A stretch of 64,000 nt of DNA from Marinobacter excellens HL-55 (GTDB lineage: Bacteria; Pseudomonadota; Gammaproteobacteria; Pseudomonadales; Oleiphilaceae): positions 62,001-126,000 of the forward strand of contig LJZQ01000001.1 of the NCBI GenBank assembly GCA_001314845.1, read 5' to 3'. This document shows positions 53,832-62,482 of this stretch, one piece after another (positions within the stretch are counted from its first letter, which is position 1; every line of letters starts with the position of its first letter). The position numbers and the translations under genes were made by a program. Under the pieces are notes generated by a model that had not been told where the DNA came from, searched no databases, and saw only the letters and a program-made list of their open reading frames with translations.

Positions 53832-54130
53832 ATGGAAGCACTTGAAAACCTGGTCAAGATCCGCAGACTGAAAATCGAAAAACCTGATGCCAAAGAGTTT
53901 GAGGGGATGGCTATCGCTCAGAGAGTCGATATCTCGTTTTTCAGTGCTTACAGCACACCCTGGGGCTACCCCACGCCAAATGGCGTGTACTCGACAAGTG
54001 TCACTCGGCTCGCAACCTTGCCGAGTACGAAGGCCACCTGGATGTAAACCCGCAGCTATTGCGGGAGCTGAAAGACATAACCCACGAACTGCAAGGCATG
54101 GTCAAAGAACTCCCTGCCATCAAAGACTGA
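53832..54130 (+). pseudogene. HEPN-domain gene broken by internal deletion and frameshift
   Basis: Translation from the ATG at 53832 (M-E-A-L-E-N-L-V-K-I) gives about 25 residues that look like the start of a HEPN-type protein, then runs in the wrong frame to a stop at 54045. A second frame, open from 53906 to the stop at 54128-54130, encodes about 74 residues that continue the same kind of protein (G-Y-R-S-E-S-R-Y-L-V-F-Q, W-R-V-L-D-K-C and R-N-L-A-E-Y-E-G-H-L-D). The junction lies near 53903-53908. From memory of family members, roughly 40-50 residues of helical middle section are missing. The remaining R-N-L-A-E-Y segment corresponds to the HEPN active motif region. The stop touches the convergent btuD gene (1 bp apart). 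Confidence 0.75.
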
Positions 54131-54131
54131 C

Positions 54132-54902
54132 TCAGGATCGAACCGGCACAAACACCGGTGCGCCGTCAGCCTCGACGGTAATTAAACGTTGGCCGTACAA
54201 GCGCTCAAGAGCTGATGGGACAAGCATGGCTTCCGACGGCCCCCAGCAGGCTTCGCCGTCCGGGTACATCAACAGTAAGTGATCACACCATCGGGCGGCC
54301 AGGTTCAGGTCGTGCAGGCACATGAACACGGCCTTATCGTTGTTGGCCTTGGCGGTCAGCAGGTTCATGACGGCAACCTGGTGGTGCAGGTCCAGATGAT
54401 TGGTGGGCTCATCCAAAAGCCAGACATCGGGGTTCTGGGTCATCAGGGTGGCAATGGCGACCCGCTGGCGCTCACCACCCGAGAGAGTGCTGACCAGGCG
54501 ATCACGCAGGTGAATCACATCCAGAGCCTGCAAGGCCTTCTCCGCCAGAACGATATCTTCGGAAGACTCCATCTGCCAAGCCGACAACCAAGGGTGTCGG
54601 CCAATCAGGGCGGTTTCCAGCACTGTGGCCGGAAAGCCATCCTGCCGATCCTGAAACACCAGGCCCACCTGCTGGGAAATCTGCTTGCGCCGCAGCGAGG
54701 CCTGCGGCTTGTGATCCAGCAGCACCTGGCCACTGCGAGGTGGGCGCAGGCCGGCCAGCGTATGCAGCAGAGTGGTTTTGCCGACACCGTTGGGGCCGAG
54801 CACCCCCCAGATCTGCCCCGGGCGTATGTGCAGGCCCAGTGGTGATCCCGAGTCGCGCCCGGGAATATCAATAGTGAGTTCGTGACTGGCCAGGGTGGTC
54901 AT
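54132..54902 (-). CDS. btuD: Vitamin B12 ABC transporter ATP-binding protein
   Basis: 256 residues. Walker A G-P-N-G-V-G-K-T-T, Q-loop V-F-Q-D, signature L-S-G-G-E-R-Q-R and Walker B V-W-L-L-D-E-P-T-N-H-L-D are all intact and of the FecE/BtuD type. It energises the BtuC permease for cobalamin uptake from the periplasm. Its ATG shares one base with the stop of btuC (TGATG). Assignment to B12 rather than haem or siderophore rests on the whole locus: riboswitch, BtuB-like receptor and BtuF-like binding protein in one direction. Confidence 0.88.
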   Translation of the reverse strand: MTTLASHELTIDIPGRDSGSPLGLHIRPGQIWGVLGPNGVGKTTLLHTLAGLRPPRSGQVLLDHKPQASLRRKQISQQVGLVFQDRQDGFPATVLETALIGRHPWLSAWQMESSEDIVLAEKALQALDVIHLRDRLVSTLSGGERQRVAIATLMTQNPDVWLLDEPTNHLDLHHQVAVMNLLTAKANNDKAVFMCLHDLNLAARWCDHLLLMYPDGEACWGPSEAMLVPSALERLYGQRLITVEADGAPVFVPVRS

Positions 54903-55876
54903 CAGCGACTCCGGTACAGCAGATAAAGGAACGTGGGCACACCCAGCAGAGCAGTAATCACGCCGACCGGCAGCTGCTCCGGTGCAATCACGTTCCGGGC
55001 CAGCGTATCCGCCAGCACCAGCAGAATGCCCCCCGCCAGCGCACAGGCGGGCAGAATCAGGCGCTGATCATTGCCCAGCACCAGCCTGAGCATGTGCGGC
55101 ACCACCAGCCCGACAAAGCCAACGGCACCGGCCATGGTCACCGCCGTTGCGGTTAATACGCTGGCCAGTAGATAGATCAGCCATTCCAGCGGGCGAACCG
55201 ACACCCCGAGGGCCGCTGCCTGCATGGAGCCGCGGGCCAGCACATTCAGGCTTCGACCCAAAGGCAGTACCAGCAGGCACACCAACACCAGAACCAGCAT
55301 GCCGGGCCAAGGCTGACCGGAGTGCGACAGGTCGCCCATTAACCAGTACAACATGCCGGGCAAGCGTGCCGCTGGTGTCATCGACAAGATAAGGGTAATC
55401 AGAGCACCCCAGCCGGCCGCCACTACCACGCCCGTCAGCAACAACCGAGACGGCGTCCAGCTGCCACTGCCGTGGGCCAGACCAAACACCAGCAGGGTAG
55501 CCAACATGGCGCCGGCAAAGGCCGAGCCCGACACGATAAAGCCCGCCGTGCCCGCCAGCATGGCCAGCAAAGCGCCCACCGCAGCGCCGCCAGACAGGCC
55601 CAATACGTAGGGGTCCGCCAGCGGATTGCGCAGCAGCACCTGCATCAAGGCGCCAGCCACGGCCAACAAGCCACCCACCACGAAAGCACTCAATACCCGA
55701 GGCAAACGCAAATCCAGAATCAATGTGCGGTCCAGCTCACTGCCACCGCCAGCAAACACCCACAGCACCTTGGAAAATCCGACATGACTGCTACCAACGC
55801 TGACCGCGACCAACACGGCCAGCATCCCCATCAGCACCAGCCCAACCAGCGGGCGCAAAAAACTAGAGCCGGGCAC
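54902..55876 (-). CDS. btuC: Vitamin B12 ABC transporter permease
   Basis: 324 residues with about ten membrane segments and the FecCD signature: L-R-L-P-R-V-L-S-A-F-V-V-G near residue 55, G-L-S-G-G-A-A-V-G-A, and V-G-F-V-G-L-V-V-P-H near 245. It forms the inner-membrane channel with BtuD. Its start overlaps the end of btuF by 14 bp, and its stop overlaps the start of btuD. Confidence 0.9.
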   Translation of the reverse strand: MPGSSFLRPLVGLVLMGMLAVLVAVSVGSSHVGFSKVLWVFAGGGSELDRTLILDLRLPRVLSAFVVGGLLAVAGALMQVLLRNPLADPYVLGLSGGAAVGALLAMLAGTAGFIVSGSAFAGAMLATLLVFGLAHGSGSWTPSRLLLTGVVVAAGWGALITLILSMTPAARLPGMLYWLMGDLSHSGQPWPGMLVLVLVCLLVLPLGRSLNVLARGSMQAAALGVSVRPLEWLIYLLASVLTATAVTMAGAVGFVGLVVPHMLRLVLGNDQRLILPACALAGGILLVLADTLARNVIAPEQLPVGVITALLGVPTFLYLLYRSR

Positions 55877-56747
55877 GGGCAGTCTCCAGGGTCTGGCACA
55901 GGTGTTTAACGCCGTCCAGCATCCTCAGGGTCGGGCGAGCCAGCAAGTCTGGCGGCTCGAGGTAAAGATTCCCGGCCGCCACGGCCGGCAGGCTGGCAAA
56001 CGCTGTCCAGTCTTCCAGCCACTGGCGGTCACTCTCCTGGCGACCGGAGGTCACAATCACTTCCGGCGCGGCCTCAAGGACCGCCTCAGTGCTGATGCGA
56101 GGAACCAATCGGGGCAGATGACCAAACACGTTCACGCCGCCACAGAGTTCGATGGCTTTACCAATCAACTCGTCTCGGTTAATGGTCATCAAAGGCTGAT
56201 CCCAAACCTGATAGAACACTCTGATGAGGGACGCTTCTGCGTAGTTTTCCTCAAGCTCGATCAGGTCATTTCGAAACAGCTCGGCCTGCGCCACCCCCGT
56301 AGCCGGGGTTCCCGTCAACACAGACAGATCTTCAATAGCCTGCGGGATGTGTTCGAACTCTCGTGGCGCCAACCAGAACACTGTCACGCCCAGCTGCGCC
56401 AGGCGATCAAGTTGCTGTCGGGAATTACCATCCACCCAGGCCACCACCAGATCCGGCGCCAGCGCCAGAATCGCTTCCAGATCCAGCCGGCTGCTGTCGC
56501 CTACCCGAGGCAACTGCTCGGCCTGGGGCGGGTAGTCACTCCAGGCGCTGACAGCCACCACAAGGTCACCGGCACCCGCCGAGAACAGCAGTTCAGTGGC
56601 GCCGGGGGAGAGGGAAACGATGCGGGTGGCAGGTCCGGGCAGGCAGACGTTGCGGTCGAGGGCATCGCTAGCGCACAGTGTTTCACCCAGCACCGTGACC
56701 GGTACCAGTAAAAGCAGGATAAACACTGTGAGCCGGCGTGTCGTCAT
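55863..56747 (-). CDS. btuF: Periplasmic cobalamin-binding protein
   Basis: 294 residues with a signal peptide (M-T-T-R-R-L-T-V-F-I... ending near L-G-E-T). The mature protein opens R-I-V-S-L-S-P-G-A-T-E-L-L-F-S-A-G-A-G and continues S-A-W-S-D-Y-P, the family hallmark of BtuF-type class III binding proteins; P-D-L-V-V-A-W-V-D lies near 108-116. It passes B12 to BtuCD. It lies 44 bp downstream of the btuB receptor and overlaps btuC, so btuB-F-C-D appear to be one transcript under the riboswitch. Confidence 0.9.
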   Translation of the reverse strand: MTTRRLTVFILLLLVPVTVLGETLCASDALDRNVCLPGPATRIVSLSPGATELLFSAGAGDLVVAVSAWSDYPPQAEQLPRVGDSSRLDLEAILALAPDLVVAWVDGNSRQQLDRLAQLGVTVFWLAPREFEHIPQAIEDLSVLTGTPATGVAQAELFRNDLIELEENYAEASLIRVFYQVWDQPLMTINRDELIGKAIELCGGVNVFGHLPRLVPRISTEAVLEAAPEVIVTSGRQESDRQWLEDWTAFASLPAVAAGNLYLEPPDLLARPTLRMLDGVKHLCQTLETARARL

Positions 56748-56791
56748 GGAGCGATAGTGCCCGTCCTGTTCATGAAGTTGTATTCATAGCA

Positions 56792-58630
56792 TTAGCGGCT
56801 GAAATCATAGCGCACCGAGGCCATGTAGGTCCGACCGGCGGCCAGATAGTCGAATGGCTCAAAGGTGACGCTGTCGTTACCCAAGCTGGTGGTATAGCGA
56901 CGGTCCAACACGTTATCGACTTTGAGGCTGGCGGACCAGCCCGGCAGGAAATTCCAGGCAGCCCGAAGGTCCACCGTTCCGTAGCCGGGCAGCAGGCTAT
57001 TATTCGCCGCATCGTTGTAACGATTGCCCTCAGCAATCAGGCTAGCGCCAACGGACCACCTGGAAAACAGACGATCGACATCCAGCCTGGCGCTTTTGTC
57101 CGCACGGCGTGGCAGGCGGGTGCCGGTATCCCGGTTCTCGGTGTCGGCATAAGTCAGCGCAGCGGCAATGTCCCAGCCACCGGTTTCAAAGCCTGACGAC
57201 ACTTCCACACCACGAATTCTGGCTATCTCGACGTTCTCCATGGTGCCGTCAAAGGTGACCGGATCAACAACGTAGGTAATCAGATCATCAACATCGTTCT
57301 GGTACAACGCGACGTCCCAGAACCATTGGGTATACCTGCCGGAAAAACCCAACTCGACCATTTGCCCCTGTTCAGCATTCAGGTCAGGGTTTCCGCTGTA
57401 AAAAGGCGTGGTCAGGTACAGATCATTAAACGTGGGTGCCCGGAATGAAGTTGCATAACTCACCCGCATACGATGCGATCGATCAAACTGGTGACCAAAC
57501 GCAATACCGCCGGTCTCTTCCTTACCGTATGCCTCATTGTCATCTAGGCGCAAGCTGAGCATCAGGTCGCTGGCGCCAAAATTCAAACGGCCCTGGCCGA
57601 ACACGGCAGCATTGGTTCTGCTGTTCTCCGTGAAGTCGTCACTGCCTTCTACTTCGTCAACCATTACCTCTGAGCCCAGCACCAACTCATGGACACCGGC
57701 GGTCAAGGTATTGTCCCAGCGAGCAGAGCGGGAGAGCGTGTTATAGATGCTCGGAAAGCTTCCGAAGGTTTCCTGCTCATCGCGAGCCTCGGAGAACTGT
57801 ATACGGGTGCGCCAGTAGTCGCTCGCTACTGCCTCAACATATAAGCCCGCCGCTCGTATCATATAATCCGTGTCACCACCTTCAAATTCAGTATTGCCTT
57901 CAGACTGGAACACCGTCAGACCAGCACCTCCGCCTTGTTCAAAACGGTGGCTGATTTTGGCCAGACCGCCGGCATTGCGGAAACCCTTGTCTTCACCACC
58001 CGCCCGCAGATTGGTGCCATCGGTATCAGAATAGTTGCCACTGGCAAGAAATGACGATTGGCCTGCGCGCCCGGCGACACCCGCTGAGGTTTCCCTCGTT
58101 TGGTGAGAGCCCCCCGCGACCTCGGCCCAGCCCTGACGCTCTGCTTGTGGTTCCAGAGTAAATGCCTGAATCACGCCACCCACCGCATCGGCACCATAAA
58201 GAGAGCTCTTGGCACCTCGCACCAACTCAACCTGTCCCATCAGTTCCGGGGGCAGAAATTGCCAGGGCGGAATACCGGCAGTTCCTGAACGCAGACGAAT
58301 ACCGTCCAGCAGCAAAACCGTCCCGGAACTGCCTGCGCCGCGTAGAAACAGGCTGGTGGTCTTACCGTAACTGCCGTCGGATACCACATTCACCCCTGGC
58401 TGACCGCGCAACAGATCCCGGAACTCGGCCGGCTTTTGCCGCTCGATATCGGCTTGATCAATCACGGTCACCGACGACAAGCTCTCGCCCACGGTCTTAG
58501 GCCCAAGCGTGGCCGTCACCACAATCGGATCAAGCTGTTCGGTTTTGTCAGAAGACTGGGCCGCCACCGCCAACGGCAGGGCCAATAGTGATACACCGGC
58601 AATAACTGCAGGCAACTGGAAGTGATACAT
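56792..58630 (-). CDS. btuB: TonB-dependent vitamin B12 receptor
   Basis: 612 residues: signal peptide (ending A-V-A-A-Q), a TonB box-like D-P-I-V-V-T-A, a plug domain (about 45-150) and a beta-barrel finishing in Y-D-F-S-R. The length and the V-V-S-D-G-S-Y-G-K-T-T-S-L-F-L-R-G plug segment fit BtuB. The ribosome site GGAG lies 7 nt before the ATG. A cobalamin riboswitch precedes the gene, so expression should fall when B12 is plentiful. It transports cobalamins through the outer membrane using TonB energy. Confidence 0.9.
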   Translation of the reverse strand: MYHFQLPAVIAGVSLLALPLAVAAQSSDKTEQLDPIVVTATLGPKTVGESLSSVTVIDQADIERQKPAEFRDLLRGQPGVNVVSDGSYGKTTSLFLRGAGSSGTVLLLDGIRLRSGTAGIPPWQFLPPELMGQVELVRGAKSSLYGADAVGGVIQAFTLEPQAERQGWAEVAGGSHQTRETSAGVAGRAGQSSFLASGNYSDTDGTNLRAGGEDKGFRNAGGLAKISHRFEQGGGAGLTVFQSEGNTEFEGGDTDYMIRAAGLYVEAVASDYWRTRIQFSEARDEQETFGSFPSIYNTLSRSARWDNTLTAGVHELVLGSEVMVDEVEGSDDFTENSRTNAAVFGQGRLNFGASDLMLSLRLDDNEAYGKEETGGIAFGHQFDRSHRMRVSYATSFRAPTFNDLYLTTPFYSGNPDLNAEQGQMVELGFSGRYTQWFWDVALYQNDVDDLITYVVDPVTFDGTMENVEIARIRGVEVSSGFETGGWDIAAALTYADTENRDTGTRLPRRADKSARLDVDRLFSRWSVGASLIAEGNRYNDAANNSLLPGYGTVDLRAAWNFLPGWSASLKVDNVLDRRYTTSLGNDSVTFEPFDYLAAGRTYMASVRYDFSR

Positions 58631-58699
58631 CAGAATTCTCCGCCAACCGCGCGCACCCGCACGGGTTGAAGCTCAAGGTTAGGCTTAAGGCTGCGGAAC

Positions 58700-58870
58700 G
58701 GGCATAGGGCAGGCGGGTTCGGTGTGATGGAGCGAGGCCGGGAATCGCCCACCCAAGCCGCCCACCGCAACTCCGGGTGTTTTTTCAGGCCGGTCTCCGG
58801 GCTTGCAAGTGGAGCGAACTCCGGGGCAATCACCTTCCCATGCCGTGAGCACAGTGGCGCATCAGATTGC
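58700..58870 (-). ncRNA. Cobalamin riboswitch upstream of btuB
   Basis: Read on the minus strand, a G-G-G-A-A-G-G-T-G element (58839-58831) is followed 25 nt later by the B12 box (58805-58786, core AGCCCGGAGACCGGCC). The distance between these two elements is short, so the aptamer looks compact and without the usual CCGCAAC arm. Downstream, a GC-rich stretch before the start (58770-58640) can form the expression platform. Boundaries are approximate. The remaining 240 bp up to the next gene (58871-59110) show no other feature. Confidence 0.85.
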
Positions 58871-59110
58871 CGTACACTTGCTTACCGTTGCGGGGGCAGC
58901 ATCGGACTAGCACTGGCGTTGCCAGGCGCACCGATTTCCCGTTTCACCCGTCGCGCATTGCGACGGGCACCTGAAAAAAGTGTCGCAAGGCTAGCAACAG
59001 TCAACAAAGCGGTCAACGACATCTATCAAAAGGTTGCGTGGCCCTGTCCAGCCCCCACTGCTATATTCATCAGTCAGATCACTGTTTTCGTCGCCAAATC
59101 AGGGAGTTTT

Positions 59111-60985
59111 ATGCAGGCCGAGCTGCTCGACATCCGCAACCACATTGCCCAATACCCTCCGTTTGATGATCTGCCCGAGGAGCTTCTGGAGCGAATCGTC
59201 TCCGGGATCGAAGTAGTCTACTGCCGGGCCGGCACGCAGATTCTTGAGTTGGGCCAGAGCAACCACTGGTTGCATTACATTCGCAGCGGTGCGGTCGAGA
59301 TCTTCCGGCGCTCGGGCGAGCTGTATAACCGGGTCGGCGAGGGGGAGATGTTTGGTCAGTTTGGCCTGATGATGAACAAAAAGGTGCGCTTTCCGGCCAA
59401 GGCCATCGAAGACAGCCTGATCTACAAAATCCCTGATGAGGTCTTCCAGTACCTCTGGGAACAAGATGAGAACTTCGCCGACTTTGTCGAGATCGAAGAC
59501 CGCAGCCGCCTGCGCTCGGCCGTGTCCCGCCGGGAAAAATCCAATGAGCTGATGATGGCAAAAGTGACCCGCCTGATTTCCCGCGAGCCCATTTGCGCAC
59601 CCACCACCGTGCGGCTTCAGGAAGCGGCCAGAATCATGACCGAGAACGGCGTGTCCGCCCTGCTTTTGATGGATGAAACTGGCGAGCGCCCGAAGCTCAA
59701 GGGCATCATCACCGACCGAGACCTGCGCACCCGCGCCGTCACCCATGCCCTGGCCTCTGAAACCCCGATCAGCGAGATCATGACCGAGGGACTGATTACC
59801 GTCAGCGCGCGCTCGTTCATTTTCGAGGCCATGCTGATCATGCTGCACAACAACGTACACCACCTGCCGGTGATTGAGGGCGACGAAGTGCGGGGCGTGG
59901 TGGCGCTGTCAGACATCGTTAAATATGAAAGCCAGAGCAGCCTGTTCCTGGTCAGCAACATCTACCAGCAGAAGCACGTCAAAGGCCTGAAGAAAGTCAG
60001 CAAGGATGTGCGTGACAGCTTCGTGCGCATGGTCAACGAAGACGCCAATTCCCACATGGTCGGCAGCGCCATGGCCGGCATTGGCCGCAGCTTCAGCCAG
60101 AAGCTGCTGGAATTGGGCGAAGAAGAGCTGGGGCCACCGCCGGTACCCTACTGCTTCATGGCGCTGGGCTCCATGGCCCGGGACGAACAGTTAGTGGTCA
60201 CCGACCAGGATAACGCTATGATCCTGGACGACAGCTTTATTCCGGAGGAACACGACGAGTACTTCCTGGCGCTGGCCAAGTTTGTCAGCGACGGCCTGGC
60301 TGAATGCGGTTACACCTATTGTACTGGCGACATCATGGCGACCAACCCGAAATGGCGACAGCCGCTCAAGGTGTGGAAGCAATACTTTACCCAGTGGATC
60401 GACAGCCCGAACGGAGAAACCTTGCTCAACAGCAACATCTTCTTCGATCTGGACGGCATCCATGGCCAGACGGAACTGGCAGAGCAGCTGAAGACCCTGA
60501 TTGCCGAGAAAGCCTCCAACAGTCAGCGCTTCCTGACCCTGCTGGCCCGCAATGCCCTGAACCGGACGCCGCCGCTGGGCTTCTTCCGGACCTTTGTGCT
60601 GGAGGAAGACGGCAAACACCAGAAAACCTTTAACCTGAAACGCCGGGGCACCGCGCCACTGTCTGACCTGATTCGAGTACACGCGTTGGCCTGCGGCGCC
60701 CGCTCCCAGAACTCCTTCGAGCGGCTGCGCGATATCGCTAAAACCAAGCTCTTAATGGAAGACGACGCCAGCAACCTGCGCGACGCGCTGGAGTTCATCT
60801 CCATCGTACGCATCCGCCACCAGGCACTGGCGATTGAAGAAGGCCGCGAGCCAGACAACAACGTGCGTCCGGAAGACCTGTCGCCGTTCGAGCGCAGCCA
60901 CCTGAAAGATGCCTTCCAGGTGGTCAGCAACGCCCAGAAGTTCCTGAGATTCCGCTACAACGCCGGGGGCGGTCGGAATGTCTAG
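59111..60985 (+). CDS. cNMP-binding / CBS pair / DUF294 nucleotidyltransferase-like protein
   Basis: 624 residues from the ATG at 59111 (GGAG just upstream); the frame is open further left into the riboswitch region but without a credible start. In order: a cyclic-nucleotide-binding domain (about 15-130), two CBS motifs (about 165-280), a DUF294 nucleotidyltransferase-like domain with G-S-M-A-R-D-E-Q and T-D-Q-D-N in the GS-x10-DxD spacing (about 355-490), and a helical C-terminal domain (about 495-620). The protein resembles GlnD-type signalling enzymes. It overlaps the exonuclease gene by 8 bp, a pairing conserved in several gammaproteobacteria. Confidence 0.9.
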   Translation: MQAELLDIRNHIAQYPPFDDLPEELLERIVSGIEVVYCRAGTQILELGQSNHWLHYIRSGAVEIFRRSGELYNRVGEGEMFGQFGLMMNKKVRFPAKAIEDSLIYKIPDEVFQYLWEQDENFADFVEIEDRSRLRSAVSRREKSNELMMAKVTRLISREPICAPTTVRLQEAARIMTENGVSALLLMDETGERPKLKGIITDRDLRTRAVTHALASETPISEIMTEGLITVSARSFIFEAMLIMLHNNVHHLPVIEGDEVRGVVALSDIVKYESQSSLFLVSNIYQQKHVKGLKKVSKDVRDSFVRMVNEDANSHMVGSAMAGIGRSFSQKLLELGEEELGPPPVPYCFMALGSMARDEQLVVTDQDNAMILDDSFIPEEHDEYFLALAKFVSDGLAECGYTYCTGDIMATNPKWRQPLKVWKQYFTQWIDSPNGETLLNSNIFFDLDGIHGQTELAEQLKTLIAEKASNSQRFLTLLARNALNRTPPLGFFRTFVLEEDGKHQKTFNLKRRGTAPLSDLIRVHALACGARSQNSFERLRDIAKTKLLMEDDASNLRDALEFISIVRIRHQALAIEEGREPDNNVRPEDLSPFERSHLKDAFQVVSNAQKFLRFRYNAGGGRNV

Positions 60986-61700
60986 CAACATCAAAAGCCG
61001 CAACAGCCGTCAGAACTGGCCGGAGAACTACCGGCTGCTCGCGGAACAAGCGATAGACCCCAGAGTGCGTGGGTTCTACCAGGCCGGCTGCCCAGACCCG
61101 GACACACCGATCCGGGAGGTTCCGCTGTTGGCACTGGATTTCGAGACCACCGGCCTGGATGCCGAACAACACTCGATAGTGAGTATCGGACTGGTGCCGT
61201 TTACCCTTGATGGTATTCAACTGGGTAAAGTCTGGCACCAGGTGGTGCGTCCCAAACTGCCGCTGCACCAGACCTCCATCACCATTCATGGCATCACCCA
61301 TACCGACATCGACCAGGCCCCGGACCTCGAAGAGGTGCTCGACCCGCTGTTCCAGCACTTAACTGGCCGAATCCCTGTGGTGCATTACCGCAATATCGAG
61401 CGCCCCTTCCTGAGTGTTGCCTTGCAATGGCGCCTGAAAGAGCATCTGCGCTTTCCGGTGATCGACACCATGGCCATCGAAGCCCACCTGCACCCCGACC
61501 GGCATCCCAGTCGCTGGCAGAAGCTGATGGGTAAGCAGCCGACCTCCATCCGCCTGGCTGACAGCCGGTTGCGCTATGGCTTGCCTCACTACGCCGGCCA
61601 CAATGCCCTGATTGATGCCATCGCCACCGCCGAGTTGTTGCAGGCCCAGATCCTGCACCATTTTAGTCCCGACACACCCATCGGAGACCTCTGGGTTTAA
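60978..61700 (+). CDS. DnaQ-like 3'-5' exonuclease
   Basis: 240 residues. The DEDD family motif I is L-A-L-D-F-E-T-T-G-L-D (about 50-60), motif II is H-G-I-T-H-T-D, and the closing motif is G-H-N-A-L-I-D-A-I-A-T, giving the DEDDh arrangement of DnaQ/ExoX-type enzymes. About 45 extra N-terminal residues precede motif I. It is translationally coupled to the DUF294 gene (8-nt overlap). It might trim DNA or RNA ends, or act on signalling nucleotides or short oligonucleotides; the pairing with a putative nucleotidyltransferase makes the last of these worth testing. Confidence 0.9.
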   Translation: MSSNIKSRNSRQNWPENYRLLAEQAIDPRVRGFYQAGCPDPDTPIREVPLLALDFETTGLDAEQHSIVSIGLVPFTLDGIQLGKVWHQVVRPKLPLHQTSITIHGITHTDIDQAPDLEEVLDPLFQHLTGRIPVVHYRNIERPFLSVALQWRLKEHLRFPVIDTMAIEAHLHPDRHPSRWQKLMGKQPTSIRLADSRLRYGLPHYAGHNALIDAIATAELLQAQILHHFSPDTPIGDLWV

Positions 61701-61763
61701 GGGTTCGTAGCCCCGGAGCCCGGCAAACGATAGAATGGCGACAAATCAATCAAAGAGATTGCA

Positions 61764-62342
61764 GTGACCGCACCCATCACCAAAACATCCCCGCTGGACG
61801 CCTTCAGGCGCGCCCGAAAACTCTGGTTAAAAGGCGAGAAAATCAGCCTGGCCGCCCTTGCTGACGACCTCAACATCGGCCGTGCCACGCTGTTCCGTTG
61901 GGTTGGCAACCGCGACCTGTTGATTGGTGAAATCCTCTGGTCTCTTTACGAGCCTCTGTACAAAGAAGCCCGCCATATCACACCCGGCCACGGTGTCGAC
62001 TACGTGGTGGGTGTTTTTCGTCATATCAACATGACCATCCTGCACTTCGCGCCGCTGCGGCGGTTTTTGCATCAGGACCCGGAATACGCGCTGAAGATGC
62101 TCACGTCGTCCCACTCCACGCTGCACGCGCGCACGGTGGAAGTGAACACCCGCTTACTGAAAGATCAAGTGCGCTCGGGTCATCTCAGCCCGCCCATGAA
62201 CGTTCAAAGCCTGTCCTACTTTATGGTTCGTATTGCGGAATCCTGCCTGTACAGCGACATCATCGGCGGCCGCGAGCCCCGGGATGAAGAACTGGAAGAT
62301 GCCTGCACCGCAGTGAGAATTCTTCTGGGCGGAAAAGTCTGA
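61764..62342 (+). CDS. TetR-family transcriptional regulator (QsdR-like)
   Basis: 192 residues starting at a GTG (61764). The N-terminal helix-turn-helix has I-S-L-A-A-L-A-D-D-L-N-I-G-R-A-T-L-F-R-W-V-G-N-R-D (about 27-51), close to the TetR pattern, and the C-terminal ligand domain resembles QsdR-type regulators (R-F-L-H-Q-D-P-E near 95). The autoregulatory site and ligand are unknown. It is a single-gene unit. The gap of 140 bp that follows shows no clear terminator. Confidence 0.85.
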   Translation: MTAPITKTSPLDAFRRARKLWLKGEKISLAALADDLNIGRATLFRWVGNRDLLIGEILWSLYEPLYKEARHITPGHGVDYVVGVFRHINMTILHFAPLRRFLHQDPEYALKMLTSSHSTLHARTVEVNTRLLKDQVRSGHLSPPMNVQSLSYFMVRIAESCLYSDIIGGREPRDEELEDACTAVRILLGGKV

Positions 62343-62482
62343 GCCCTCTCCACCCCGCCGTCGAACTCTGGCAAACCCGGTGACCCCCGACTAAGCTAAG
62401 CAAACCACACAAAAATACCCGCGGACCTGACCCACACAAGTGAAATTTCAGGGGCAAGGCCGCCAACGCAAAGGAGCGCGTT

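Noticed and set aside
58724..59110. Leftward extension of the cNMP/CBS/DUF294 gene into the riboswitch region
   Set aside because: The frame is open but the extra residues are unconserved in character, no ribosome site precedes them, and the ATG at 59111 with GGAG begins a natural domain start.
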